Source of the DNA: an uncultured Bdellovibrionales bacterium
GTDB taxonomy: Bacteria > Bdellovibrionota > FAC87 > UBA2466
Reading direction: 5' to 3'
Assembly (NCBI GenBank): GCA_937903155.1
Contig: CALCZU010000047.1
Location: 1 to 51,683, forward strand
Length of the DNA stretch: 51,683 nt
In this document: positions 42,364 to 51,061 of the stretch, piece by piece
Layout: each line of letters starts with the position of its first letter
Numbering within the stretch: the first letter of the stretch is position 1
Made by a program: the position numbers and the translations under genes
The notes under the pieces: generated by a model
Told to the model about the DNA's origin: nothing
The model's input: only the letters and a program-made list of their open reading frames with translations
The model's database searches: none

Positions 42364-42957
42364 TTATTTCAAATCTTCAAAAGTAAGATCGAGGATCGGA
42401 TACGACGACGCGTCTTTAAAATCAAAATGCCACCAAACGTCAGGATTAGGGATAAACCCTTCTTTCGCCATCGCTTTTTGTAAAAGCGTTCGGTTTCTTA
42501 ACGCGGGCTTTGAGAGTTTTTTAAATGTGAGAGAAGATTTGGAAGTGAAGGTGTCAAAGTCTGAAGGCATCTCAATCTCTTCCCCATTTCGTCCAACTAA
42601 CGTCAGATCCACCCCTGCTCCGCGGTTATTATTCGCGCCCTTTTCAGGAGAAACGACGTACTTTTCATCCGGCATTTTTTCCCAGAGCAGTTTCTGCACG
42701 TGTAAAGGGCGATAACAATCATAAACTTTAAGCCCGAGGCCCTGCATCTTCAAAGAATTTTGCACGCGCGAGAGCGCTTCTGCGACAGGTTTTCTTAAGT
42801 AACATTCGGGTGAAGCGTACAACTTTTTTTTCAGGACATTTTTTTCGGTCGCATAGTGAATCTCTTGTTTAATGCTGAAATCAAACTTCTTCAGGTCCAC
42901 AAAATCAGTGGGCGCTCCGGCCCAAAGGTTTGACACAATTAAAAAAACTATTTTCAT
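42364..42957 (-). CDS. M15D (VanX/DdpX) dipeptidase homologue lacking active-site residues
   Basis: A 197-residue exported protein (signal MKIVFLIVSNLWAGA). It follows the D-Ala-D-Ala dipeptidase fold: CYLRKPVAEAL, VYDCYRPLHVQ with R83, NNNRGAGVDLTL with zinc ligand D117, and VWWHFDF with zinc ligand H177. The first zinc ligand, normally the histidine of S-x-H-x-R-G, is N110, and the catalytic glutamate of E-W-W-H is V174. It is probably inactive or altered in chemistry. The ATG overlaps the preceding stop (ATGA, 42954-42957), which decides this start. Confidence 0.8.
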   Translation of the reverse strand: MKIVFLIVSNLWAGAPTDFVDLKKFDFSIKQEIHYATEKNVLKKKLYASPECYLRKPVAEALSRVQNSLKMQGLGLKVYDCYRPLHVQKLLWEKMPDEKYVVSPEKGANNNRGAGVDLTLVGRNGEEIEMPSDFDTFTSKSSLTFKKLSKPALRNRTLLQKAMAKEGFIPNPDVWWHFDFKDASSYPILDLTFEDLK

Positions 42958-43268
42958 AACTTCACTTCTTCCAATCTGTAATAAGACGATGCAAACGATA
43001 AAAACCACAAAAGAAAAGCGCAAAAACCCGTAATTGCAAACACCCAATCGCGGGATGCCGGCGACTGTTTTTCTATCGCCGACTGATGCGCAATGGCCGA
43101 CGAGGCAATCGAGAGAATCGGCAAAAAATAAAAATAAGCTTTCAAATACAAAACCGCCGCAAAAGGGACGAAAAATGCGAGCGCTAAAAGGGCTTTGCCT
43201 TCATACAACTGGCCAAGCCCCGGCAGTAGAAAACTGTAAACGCTGCTGAGAATTCGTGTTTTTTTCAT
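42954..43268 (-). CDS. Small membrane protein, DUF5683/TM2-like
   Basis: A 104-residue protein with three or four hydrophobic segments. LLPGLGQLYEGK near the N-terminus is typical of TM2/DUF5683-like small membrane proteins. It is coupled to the M15D homologue by an ATGA overlap, so the two may act together at the envelope. Starts at 43268 (MKKTR) or 43277 are both possible; no Shine-Dalgarno site separates them. Confidence 0.65.
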   Translation of the reverse strand: MKKTRILSSVYSFLLPGLGQLYEGKALLALAFFVPFAAVLYLKAYFYFLPILSIASSAIAHQSAIEKQSPASRDWVFAITGFCAFLLWFLSFASSYYRLEEVKL

Positions 43269-43340
43269 GGATTGCATTTTAACATAATCTGCCCACACAA
43301 GGGGGTTGAATCATTCAGCATTGAAGGGTAAGAACGTGGA

Positions 43341-44366
43341 GTGAATTCCACACTCCCCACATTAAATGGAGAACGCCCCAAAGCTATTGCTCTTCTCTCG
43401 GGCGGACTGGATAGCGCGCTCGCGGCGAAACTTGTCAAAGATCAAGGTGTAGACGTGGTGGGCCTGCATTTAGTGACGCCTTTTGGTTGCGATACCGATG
43501 TCAAAAAAGTCGCTGAGTCGCTTTCGATACCACTTCTTTTTAAAGAAAAGGGTGCCGCCTACCTCGATTTGGTCGAAAAGCCTCGTTATGGATACGGCAA
43601 GAACATGAATCCTTGTATTGACTGCCGGATCTTTATGTTTCAGTTGGCCGACGTGATTCGACAGGATGAGAAAGCAGATTTTATTGTCACCGGCGAAGTC
43701 ATGGGACAAAGACCCATGTCGCAAACAAAGGTGAGCATTGGAATTATCGACAAAAAAAGCCCCATCGAAGGTTTGGTTGTCCGCCCTCTTTCGGCAACCC
43801 GATTTGAGCCCTCGATTCCAGAGCAACTGGGATGGGTCGACAGAGAAAAATTTTTTGGAATTACCGGTCGCGCTCGAAACGAACAACTTGCAATGGCAAA
43901 GTCGATCGGAGTCAGTGAATTTGCGCCCCCCGGCGGCGGCTGCCTTCTGACCGACAGCGCGTTTTCTCAAAGACTCCGAGATTTTTTTGAGCACCAGGCT
44001 CCCGTTTCGGAAGAACAGAAAATGGCTCAAGCCCAAACGCTGAGACTCGGACGACATTTCCGGATGAGTCATAAATTTAAAGTGATTATTTCGAGGAATG
44101 ATCTCGAAAATCAAAAACTCGAAAGCTTGTGGCAAGCATCGGGCGGGGCTTTTTTCTACCCCGAGAATTTTCAGGGGCCTGCCGCAATTGCCTATGGAGA
44201 TTTAACCGAAGGGACTCAGGGCCTTGTTGGAGCTTTACTCTCGCGCTACGGGAAAAGCCATCAATCGGATAAACCCACTGTCCGAGTCCTCGCTAAGAAT
44301 TTAGATCAAATCATTCCGATTACCGAATTTATTTCAGATGAAGACCTTGAAAGGATGAGGCTATGA
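43341..44366 (+). CDS. PP-loop ATPase, tRNA thiolation (ThiI/MnmA-like) protein
   Basis: A 341-residue protein. Residues 18-27 carry the pyrophosphatase loop LLSGGLDSAL; NPCIDCRIFM offers a cysteine pair, and VTGEVMGQRPMSQ and PPGGGCLLTD fit tRNA sulfurtransferase-like enzymes that adenylate uridine. The C-terminal third (about 225-341) resembles an NFACT-R-like RNA-binding module (LRLGRHFRMS, VIISRNDLEN). It starts at GTG (43341) with GTGGAG upstream and overlaps pyrF by four bases. Exact tRNA site unknown. Confidence 0.75.
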   Translation: MNSTLPTLNGERPKAIALLSGGLDSALAAKLVKDQGVDVVGLHLVTPFGCDTDVKKVAESLSIPLLFKEKGAAYLDLVEKPRYGYGKNMNPCIDCRIFMFQLADVIRQDEKADFIVTGEVMGQRPMSQTKVSIGIIDKKSPIEGLVVRPLSATRFEPSIPEQLGWVDREKFFGITGRARNEQLAMAKSIGVSEFAPPGGGCLLTDSAFSQRLRDFFEHQAPVSEEQKMAQAQTLRLGRHFRMSHKFKVIISRNDLENQKLESLWQASGGAFFYPENFQGPAAIAYGDLTEGTQGLVGALLSRYGKSHQSDKPTVRVLAKNLDQIIPITEFISDEDLERMRL

Positions 44367-45055
44367 CACCGCAAGAAAAAACCATCGTCGCACTCGACTG
44401 CGAAAATCCTGATCGTGCCAAAAAAATTATCGAAGAACTCGACACCCTAGTTCACTGGTATAAAATGGGGCCAGTTCTTTTCACTCGTCACGGCGTCGAA
44501 ATCATTCGGTTCTTACACGAAAAACGAAAACGAATTTTTGTCGATTTAAAACTCCACGACACTCCCAATGTGACGGCCGAAACAGTCACACAGCTGGCGG
44601 AAATGGGAGTCGAATACGCAACAGTCCATCTGACCGGCGGAAGAAAAATGCTCGACAGTGCCGCTGCCGCTTGCAGAGGATCAAAATTAAAACTGATTGG
44701 CGTCAGTCTGTTAACTTCATCGCTTGCCTCCGATTATAAAACGCTTGGCTTTTCCGGAACCGATACGGAACTCGTTGTGCGCCTCAAAGATTTAGCACTC
44801 GAGGCGAGGCTTTCGGGGATGCTCTGCTCTCCTCAAGAACTGACCGACCTTCGCAAATCGGTGCCGAACGATTTTACGCTGGTCACAGCCGGCATCCGTA
44901 TTCCCGGCCAAGAGGTTTATCAAGATGATCAATTGAGAACAGCTTCTGCGTCGGAGGCGATTCAAAAAGGTGCAGACTATTTAATTGTAGGCCGCCCTAT
45001 TACGTTAAGCGGAGAACCGCGATTGCGAGTTCAAGAACTCTACTCCAAGATATGA
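44363..45055 (+). CDS. pyrF: Orotidine-5'-phosphate decarboxylase
   Basis: A 230-residue TIM barrel that makes UMP from OMP, last step of pyrimidine synthesis. IVALDCENPDRAK near the start and FVDLKLHDTPN give the D-x-K-x-x-D catalytic set (D61, K63, D66). TAGIRIPG and DYLIVGRPIT bind phosphate. ATGA overlaps join it to the genes on both sides (44363-44366, 45052-45055). Confidence 0.95.
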   Translation: MTPQEKTIVALDCENPDRAKKIIEELDTLVHWYKMGPVLFTRHGVEIIRFLHEKRKRIFVDLKLHDTPNVTAETVTQLAEMGVEYATVHLTGGRKMLDSAAAACRGSKLKLIGVSLLTSSLASDYKTLGFSGTDTELVVRLKDLALEARLSGMLCSPQELTDLRKSVPNDFTLVTAGIRIPGQEVYQDDQLRTASASEAIQKGADYLIVGRPITLSGEPRLRVQELYSKI

Positions 45056-45768
45056 TAGAAATTCATTCTCTTTCGGCTATCGACCATATCCTTTCTCATC
45101 GCAGCGAGCGTATTAGCGAGATTATTTTTCATATTCCTGAGTCGTCTTGGTCAGAAAGACTTTCTAATCTTCAAAAAGCCGCTGCCAAGCTTCAAATTCG
45201 GTGCAAGACGGTGATTCCAGTAAAAAAACCCGATGTGTTTGAACCTGTGACGGCGATTTTGTCGCCATTTCCGTACTGGGATTTAAAATCTTTTATCGCT
45301 CGTCTGGCGACGAAAGAAAAAGCCTTTGTCTTAGCATTGGATCATCTTCAAGATCCGCAGAATTTGGGAGCACTCGCACGAACTGCGGAAGCTTTAGGGC
45401 TTGATGGGATCGTGATTCCTAAAGATCGCAGCGCTCAAGTCACTGCGGGTGCGTACCACGCTTCGGTCGGTGCTGTGGAAACGATTCCGATCGTGCAAGT
45501 TACAAATATTGGAGAGGCGCTCCGTAAACTGAAAGAAAACGAGTGCTGGATTATCGGAAGTTCGCTAGGTGAGAATTCAAAACCTCCCAGTGAAACTCCG
45601 ACATTCGATAAAAAAGTTTTAGTTCTAGGAAGAGAACTCGAAGGAATGCATGACGCCATCACGAAAACTTGCGATTGGCTCGTCCAAATTCCTCTCACCG
45701 GCAAAGTCCAATCGCTTAATGTGAGTAGCGCTGGCGCCATTCTCATGTACGAACTTTCTCCGTTGTAA
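45052..45768 (+). CDS. rlmB: TrmH/RlmB-type rRNA 2'-O-methyltransferase
   Basis: A 238-residue SPOUT enzyme. The N-terminal 75 residues are an L30-like substrate domain. The trefoil knot follows with DPQNLGALARTAEALG, VLVLGRELEGM and IPLTGKVQSLNVSSAGAI, the three SpoU motifs. The closest characterised member is RlmB, which methylates G2251 of 23S rRNA; another SpoU target is possible. It is the last gene of the PP-loop/pyrF/rlmB operon. Confidence 0.85.
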   Translation: MIEIHSLSAIDHILSHRSERISEIIFHIPESSWSERLSNLQKAAAKLQIRCKTVIPVKKPDVFEPVTAILSPFPYWDLKSFIARLATKEKAFVLALDHLQDPQNLGALARTAEALGLDGIVIPKDRSAQVTAGAYHASVGAVETIPIVQVTNIGEALRKLKENECWIIGSSLGENSKPPSETPTFDKKVLVLGRELEGMHDAITKTCDWLVQIPLTGKVQSLNVSSAGAILMYELSPL

Positions 45769-45884
45769 AGAATCTCCACCTACACGACAGCGCTTTAAGC
45801 AACCTCTTTATATGCGTTAGGAATTCAATAAATCCCTTGTCATTAGATCAAAGTATTCTATTATTACCGGTCATGGAGGCAATA

Positions 45885-47135
45885 ATGCGCAGCATCTTTT
45901 TATCAACACTATTCATTACACAACTAGCTCTGGCCGGTAACGGTACTTATTTCTTAGGGATTTCTCCCTCATCAAAAAGTTTAGGAGGCACCGGGGTCGC
46001 TAACCCAACCAATAGCACCGATGCCGCTTTTAAAAACCCTGCTTTATTTTCAGAATTGGGTCTGACAAAAGGAAACATCCAAGCTGCTGCCAATGGCACT
46101 CTCATTAAGCAAAACGCTTCTGCAAATGCAGGCGCGGGAGAAAAAAGCGCAACAGGAAAAGGGCTTTCATTAGCACCTGCGATTTCTGCGGCCTACCAAG
46201 CTTGTGACAATTTCACGGTCGGCTTAGCGGCTTACACTTACGGTGGAGCAGATGCGGACTTTACAGGAGAAGCAACGCTTTCCGAAACAAAAGTCGAATC
46301 TTCGGTCAACTACATCGGCCCTACATTCAGTTACAAATTTTTTGATATGTGGAGTGTCGGGATCTCCCCTCACCTCGTCTATGCAGATTTAGCTCTGAAT
46401 AACAAAACACTTGTTCCAGGATCCACTCAAAGCACTCGTCCTACGAAAAGCACGATCGCTTACGGAGTAAAATTCGGAACCGCCGTCACTCCTGTCAAGG
46501 ATCTGATGATTGGACTTTCTTTCAGTCCTAAAGTTCGCATCCGCTACAAAGAAATCGCGGATCTTGACACCTTAAATTTCGCAAGCCTTGCGGGCGATGG
46601 AAAATTGGATGATATCGATACCCAAGATCCTGCTCAATTAGCGATGGGGGTCTCGTACTCTTTCACACCTTCTTTCAAATTGACGGTGGATGGACGCTAC
46701 ATCGGATGGTCCAGTGCTGACGTCTTTAGAGAATTAGGCTGGAGAGATCAATACGTCTTGGCTGCGGGAGCTGAATACCGTCTCGATAAATTAGCACTCA
46801 GAGCCGGATTCAACTATGGACGCTCTGTCATTGACGATGCTTCGGGCGAAGCAGGAAATACTGCAGTGGACTTGAGCGGACACAATGTGAATCAGGTTTT
46901 CGTTTCGAACCTGAATCTTGTTGGATTCCCGGGGATTTCGACCACTCACTTCACGGTGGGCGCTGGTTACGACATCACCCCTGCAATTTCAGCAGATCTA
47001 GCAGTCGTTTACGTTCCTAAAGCAACAGTCACTCGCTCTGGAAGCTACACGCTCCCAACCGGAACGACGGCATATTCCTACACCGGAACGGTGTCTCAAT
47101 GGACTGTCGGACTCGGCGGAACCTTTAGATTTTAA
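45885..47135 (+). CDS. OmpP1/FadL-type outer-membrane transporter
   Basis: A 416-residue protein. The ATG at 45885 has GGAGG seven bases upstream and opens a signal peptide (MRSIFLSTLFITQLALAG). Mature start GNGTYFLGISPSSKSLGGTGVANP is the FadL hatch, and long amphipathic strands follow (VNYIGPTFSYKFFDMWSVGIS, ALRAGFNYGRS), ending in FRF. FadL proteins move fatty acids and other hydrophobic compounds through the outer membrane. A terminator-like hairpin (47180-47240) follows the gene. Confidence 0.87.
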   Translation: MRSIFLSTLFITQLALAGNGTYFLGISPSSKSLGGTGVANPTNSTDAAFKNPALFSELGLTKGNIQAAANGTLIKQNASANAGAGEKSATGKGLSLAPAISAAYQACDNFTVGLAAYTYGGADADFTGEATLSETKVESSVNYIGPTFSYKFFDMWSVGISPHLVYADLALNNKTLVPGSTQSTRPTKSTIAYGVKFGTAVTPVKDLMIGLSFSPKVRIRYKEIADLDTLNFASLAGDGKLDDIDTQDPAQLAMGVSYSFTPSFKLTVDGRYIGWSSADVFRELGWRDQYVLAAGAEYRLDKLALRAGFNYGRSVIDDASGEAGNTAVDLSGHNVNQVFVSNLNLVGFPGISTTHFTVGAGYDITPAISADLAVVYVPKATVTRSGSYTLPTGTTAYSYTGTVSQWTVGLGGTFRF

Positions 47136-47167
47136 TTGCGGCTAACTCGCTGCATTTAACGATTCCG

Positions 47168-47196
47168 TTGACACTCTTTGTGGGAAGCTGAAAACT
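47168..47196 (+). promoter_or_regulatory. Possible promoter of the peroxidase gene
   Basis: TTGACA (47168-47173), a 17-base spacer and AAAACT (47191-47196). The -35 box is perfect, the -10 weak. Start of transcription would be near 47203, inside the loop of the hairpin listed next. Confidence 0.35.
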
Positions 47197-47240
47197 TGGG
47201 CAAAGCCCATGAAAAATTTCAGCTTCCCACTTCTTTTTTT
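47180..47240 (+). terminator. Terminator-like hairpin enclosing the start codon of the peroxidase gene
   Basis: GTGGGAAGCTGAAA (47180-47193) pairs perfectly over 14 bases with TTTCAGCTTCCCAC (47217-47230), followed by TTCTTTTTTT. The 23-base loop contains GGGCAAAGCCC (itself a hairpin) and the ATG at 47209. It is placed to end fadL transcripts and to shield the next start codon. Confidence 0.7.
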
Positions 47241-48318
47241 ATGTTCTTTTGCGTTCTCTCTTTCTAACCAATGTCCCCCAGGTTTCACTCAGAAGAAAAA
47301 TCTCTGCTACTACGCCTCCCCTTATTTGGATGGAAAAAGTACTCACGGTCTCGTGAAGGGGATTACGTCCTATCAGGGCGGTATGAATCCCAAAGAAATT
47401 GATTTGGGGCGGCTCTTATTTTTTGACCCGATTCTTTCCAAAGACAAAACACTCAGCTGCGCTCACTGTCACACGCCACAGGCCGGACTCTCTGACGGAA
47501 GAAAGCGCAGTTTTGGCAGAAATAGAAAAGAACTCGCCCGCTCAGCCCCAACCCTTTGGAACGTCGCTTTTCTCGAAAAATTTTTCTGGGATGGGCGCGC
47601 TAATAATTTAGAGGAGCAATTGAGTGGTCCCCTTTTTTCTACCGACGAGATGGCGAATACCCCCGAACACTTAGAACGCGATTTGAATCAATCTCCCGCC
47701 TATAAGAAATTATTTTTTGAAGTCTTTGGGACTCGGAAGATTTCATATCCATTAGTGGCGCAAGCGCTCACGACGTTTGAACGGTCGCTGATTTCATTGA
47801 ACAGTCGTTATGACAAGTTTGTTCTCGGCGACACCGAAGCGCTGAATAAAGACGAAATTGCGGGCCATAATCTTTTTCGGTCTTTTGTCACTCGTTGTAC
47901 GGAGTGTCATACGCCGCCGTTGTTTACAAATTCACAGTTAGTAAATCTAGGACTTCCCGAAGACCCAAAAGGGCCAAAGGATTTGGGCCTCGAACAAGTG
48001 ACCCGCGACCCCAAACATCGCGATCATTTCAAAGTGCCAACCTTACGAAACATTGCGCAGTCCGCACCTTATATGCACTCCGGCATTTTCCAAACCCTCG
48101 AAGAAGTTGTACACTTTTACAACTCTGGCGGTGGACGCGATGGGGACGGAAAATTCAGTCCGTACATTCACTGGCATATTCGAAAAATTGGGATGAGTTC
48201 AGAAGAAGAGCGCTTAATTGTGACTTTCTTAAAAACTCTAACGGATGAGTCCAGCGCACCCGAAATCCCAATTCAAGTTCCATCAGGTCTTAAAATTTCA
48301 CAAGGAGAAAAAAAATGA
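47209..48318 (+). CDS. Di-haem cytochrome c peroxidase, CcpA/MauG type
   Basis: A 369-residue periplasmic protein with signal peptide (MKNFSFPLLFLCSFAFSLS). Haem sites are C84-A-H-C-H88 and C230-T-E-C-H234. LLFFDPILSKDKTLSCAHCH, NVAFLEKFFWDGR and APYMHSGIFQTLEEVVHFYN fit the family, the last supplying a methionine as possible axial ligand. A short N-terminal extension has an extra cysteine pair (QCPPGFTQKKNLC). Its stop overlaps the next gene (ATGA, 48315-48318), which also carries haem, so they form one redox unit. Confidence 0.9.
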   Translation: MKNFSFPLLFLCSFAFSLSNQCPPGFTQKKNLCYYASPYLDGKSTHGLVKGITSYQGGMNPKEIDLGRLLFFDPILSKDKTLSCAHCHTPQAGLSDGRKRSFGRNRKELARSAPTLWNVAFLEKFFWDGRANNLEEQLSGPLFSTDEMANTPEHLERDLNQSPAYKKLFFEVFGTRKISYPLVAQALTTFERSLISLNSRYDKFVLGDTEALNKDEIAGHNLFRSFVTRCTECHTPPLFTNSQLVNLGLPEDPKGPKDLGLEQVTRDPKHRDHFKVPTLRNIAQSAPYMHSGIFQTLEEVVHFYNSGGGRDGDGKFSPYIHWHIRKIGMSSEEERLIVTFLKTLTDESSAPEIPIQVPSGLKISQGEKK

Positions 48319-49697
48319 AGTCTTGGATCTTAATTTTTTTAAGTGCTTCCTGCTTTGCCGCTACCCACACCGTGAAATCGGGTTCTTCCATCCAAAGTGC
48401 TTTAGAAAAAGCAAAGAGCGGAGACACCGTCGAAGTCTATCCGGGCGTCTATACTGAACTCATTTTAATGGACAAAGAAAACGTCCGTCTCATCGGCAAA
48501 CTCCAAAACGGCGAATGGCCAACGTTAGACGGTAGTAATAAGAAGAATGACGGAATCATTGCAAGCGGTTCCAACTTAGAAATCGCGTATTTCAAAATCA
48601 AAAACTTCAAAGGCAACGGGGTAACGACTCAAGGAGCCGATCACGTGAGGATGCATCACTTGATTGTCGAAAACACAGGCCTTTACGGAATCTATCCCAC
48701 CCGCGGAAGTTACATCACCATTGAAGACACGGTCACTTCAGGAATCGCCGATGCCGGAATTTACGTTGGAATGTGCAGCCATGTGGAAGTCAGACGAAAC
48801 GAAGTATTTAATAACGTCGCGGGGATTGAGATTGAAAATTCCGAACACGTGATTGTCGAAGACAACTATGCCCACAACAACACCGGCGGGATTCTCGCGT
48901 TCACACTCCCAGGACTTCCTGTTAAACACAGCGACTCAATTATTTTGAGAAGAAATATCGTCGAAAGCAATAATCACGATAATTTTGGAGCCCCGTCATC
49001 GACGGTTGGAAGTCTTCCCCCCGGAACCGGAATGGTTGTCCTCGCAGGCAATAACGTTCAGATTGAAGACAATATCATTCGCAACAATGTCACCGGCGGT
49101 TTGATTTTAAGCGACATGAGTTTCATCGACGATATGAGCGCGCCCGATCCCGAAGTCGACCCCAAGTTTAAGAACATCAAAGTTTATCGAAATCTGTTCT
49201 ATGAAAACGGTAAAAAACCTCGCGGTAAAATGGTAAAACTTTTGCTCGCGGTAAAACATCTCTCCCTATCGGGCGGCGATATCATCACTAATGGGGATGG
49301 CAAGGACAATTGTCTCTTCAAAGGATTGGGAGCCAATGTGATTGGCGCTAAAGACTTCACCGAATGCAAAGAAGGCGCGACCACAAAAGACGTCGTCACC
49401 GTTTTAGCAACATCGAAAGAGCTGACCTCGGTTCAGAAAGCGCGAAGCTCGGACCTCGGCACGAAAGTTTACAATAATGTCTGCGCCGGTTGCCACGCTT
49501 CAAATATCAGTCTCATCGGCCCGCCTTTACAAGAACTCCAAAAGAAATATCACGGAAATGCTAGAGGTATCGTGGAGTTTGCGTTTGCTCCATCGAAGAT
49601 CCGATCGAAATATCCCGCGATGCCCTCACAAAACTATTTAGGAAAAGAAAAACTCCAAGCCGCCGCAGAATTTATTTTGAAAGTAAAAACAAACTAG
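48315..49697 (+). CDS. Right-handed beta-helix protein fused to cytochrome c
   Basis: A 460-residue exported protein. Residues 18-350 form a parallel beta-helix (SIQSALEKAKSGDTVEVYPGVY, then repeats such as VRMHHLIVENTGLYGIY, HVEVRRNEVFNNVAGIEIEN, VQIEDNIIRNNVTGGLIL). Residues 380-460 are a class I cytochrome c with C390-A-G-C-H394 and M436 in YPAMPSQNYLG as sixth ligand. Beta-helix proteins of this type often accompany separate c-type cytochromes (SO_2930-like); here the haem domain is on the same chain. It is coupled to the di-haem peroxidase. The ligand of the helix groove is unknown. Confidence 0.82.
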   Translation: MKSWILIFLSASCFAATHTVKSGSSIQSALEKAKSGDTVEVYPGVYTELILMDKENVRLIGKLQNGEWPTLDGSNKKNDGIIASGSNLEIAYFKIKNFKGNGVTTQGADHVRMHHLIVENTGLYGIYPTRGSYITIEDTVTSGIADAGIYVGMCSHVEVRRNEVFNNVAGIEIENSEHVIVEDNYAHNNTGGILAFTLPGLPVKHSDSIILRRNIVESNNHDNFGAPSSTVGSLPPGTGMVVLAGNNVQIEDNIIRNNVTGGLILSDMSFIDDMSAPDPEVDPKFKNIKVYRNLFYENGKKPRGKMVKLLLAVKHLSLSGGDIITNGDGKDNCLFKGLGANVIGAKDFTECKEGATTKDVVTVLATSKELTSVQKARSSDLGTKVYNNVCAGCHASNISLIGPPLQELQKKYHGNARGIVEFAFAPSKIRSKYPAMPSQNYLGKEKLQAAAEFILKVKTN

Positions 49698-49723
49698 GAG
49701 ACTTCGATCTTGTAAAAAGATCC

Positions 49724-49812
49724 GTCATTGCGAGTCCGGCGCAGCGGAGCGAAGCCGGGCGCGGCAACCTTTGTGTGCTGAGCCGGAAGGTCTGCCGCCC
49801 ACTCGCAAGGTA
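49724..49812. repeat. REP-like palindromic sequence between convergent genes
   Basis: GTCATTGCGAGTCCGGCGCAG opens the stretch; GAGTCCGGCGCAG resembles the GTCCGGCG units elsewhere in the window. TTGCGAGT (about 49728-49736) and ACTCGCAA (49801-49808) are inverted around a GC-rich centre. It lies between the tails of the beta-helix gene and the secreted-protein gene, where it may also end transcription. Confidence 0.6.
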
Positions 49813-50850
49813 TCAGTCTTTTCCAAGACCTTTTAAGATAGCTTCTTTGCGCTTCCGAGCTTCTTCAGCCTTTTCGTCGACCGGGTCAATCGGAGTAGGA
49901 GTTCCGCGAAGTCCGTCAACGATAATAACTTTCGGCTTTTCCTCGTTCCCATGGCTCGACGGTTCAACGACTTTCTTGTGTGGAACTGCCTCTAGAGAAT
50001 GTTTTAGAGTTGCAGGGTCCACTAAAACTCCGGTGTCATTGTATCCAGGAGCGTCTTTATATATTTTTTTCACTTGGTCGAGGATGTTGCTATCCAGAGC
50101 AATGTATTTCGGTTTTCCACCGTCGTTGATCACTTCGTAAGCATTAATAAAATGGCCGCTTTCTTCAGCTACCAAAACCGCTTTTCCCATCATTCGGACT
50201 ACTTTTAACTTTCCAGTGTTGAACTTCGTTATCTTATTTGAAGCTCTCCATAACGCCGCTTCGCCAATGAGCACCGGAGCATCCTTAAGAATCAGATCTT
50301 GGTCCAAATTGAGTTTGATTTTTTCTCCAGGCTGTTTCGAAGGCGCATAATTGAATTCCTTCATAAAGTTATTCAGCACCTTTGTTCGATACTCAGAGTC
50401 CTTGTAAGTTTTTTCTTCTTCTTCTTTTTTACTGCCCCAGGCTTCAGAAGGATAAATTTGACGGTAGCCCGAATAGTTATTGCTTTGCTCAATCACATAG
50501 GAGGTATTTCCAGTGATATCAACGACACTAAACTGTCCGACGAACGTACAGGCACCATTCGACATCTCCGCCTTGAACTGGACCTTCGTTCTTCGATCGG
50601 TTGTATAAACTGTATACTCCGTTGTCTCTGCCAATCCCTTACGATAATAGACATTCGGTTCAAATACGTGGTAACGAATAGAAGAAGTATCTAATAAATT
50701 TTTCGCCAATGCGAGGATGCATTCTCGCTTGTCCGATTTTGTTGCAACAATCTTCGTATCGGCGTATGCGGTAGAAAAAGCGAAAACCAAAGCTACCAAC
50801 CCCATTAGAACAAATTTCGAAAGCGTATTCTGCGAGTTCATTTTATTCAT
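49813..50850 (-). CDS. Secreted protein of unknown function
   Basis: A 345-residue protein with signal peptide (ends FAFSTAYA). The first 110 mature residues look beta-rich (YTVYTTDRRTKVQFKAEMSNG). A lysine/glutamate stretch (KKEEEEKTYKD) follows, then a second folded part (KLKVVRMMGKAVLVAEESGHFINAYEV, PKYIALDSNIL), and the tail is charged (EEKPKVIIVDG, DEKAEEARKRKEA). No family recognised. It stands alone; no partner is suggested by position. Confidence 0.7.
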   Translation of the reverse strand: MNKMNSQNTLSKFVLMGLVALVFAFSTAYADTKIVATKSDKRECILALAKNLLDTSSIRYHVFEPNVYYRKGLAETTEYTVYTTDRRTKVQFKAEMSNGACTFVGQFSVVDITGNTSYVIEQSNNYSGYRQIYPSEAWGSKKEEEEKTYKDSEYRTKVLNNFMKEFNYAPSKQPGEKIKLNLDQDLILKDAPVLIGEAALWRASNKITKFNTGKLKVVRMMGKAVLVAEESGHFINAYEVINDGGKPKYIALDSNILDQVKKIYKDAPGYNDTGVLVDPATLKHSLEAVPHKKVVEPSSHGNEEKPKVIIVDGLRGTPTPIDPVDEKAEEARKRKEAILKGLGKD

Positions 50851-51061
50851 CTCATTCAGTGTAAATATAACTCGGTAGAAAGGTGCAACGAGCTTGCCAG
50901 CGAAAGGAGAAAACAGGTTCGAAACCTACAGCCTACCGTTTAAGTATTCGAGGAGAGTGCAAAAACCTCAAGCGTCGAAGGTTTAAGCAGTTGTTGTGAC
51001 TGCGGGCATACTGAGATCGACCCTCGAAACTATTCCTTGATTCCGAACCTGCGGGAGTCCT

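Noticed and set aside
43470..44135. Minus-strand frame of 221 codons
   Set aside because: Shadow of the PP-loop gene, which has a full SGGLDS motif and an ATGA overlap with pyrF.
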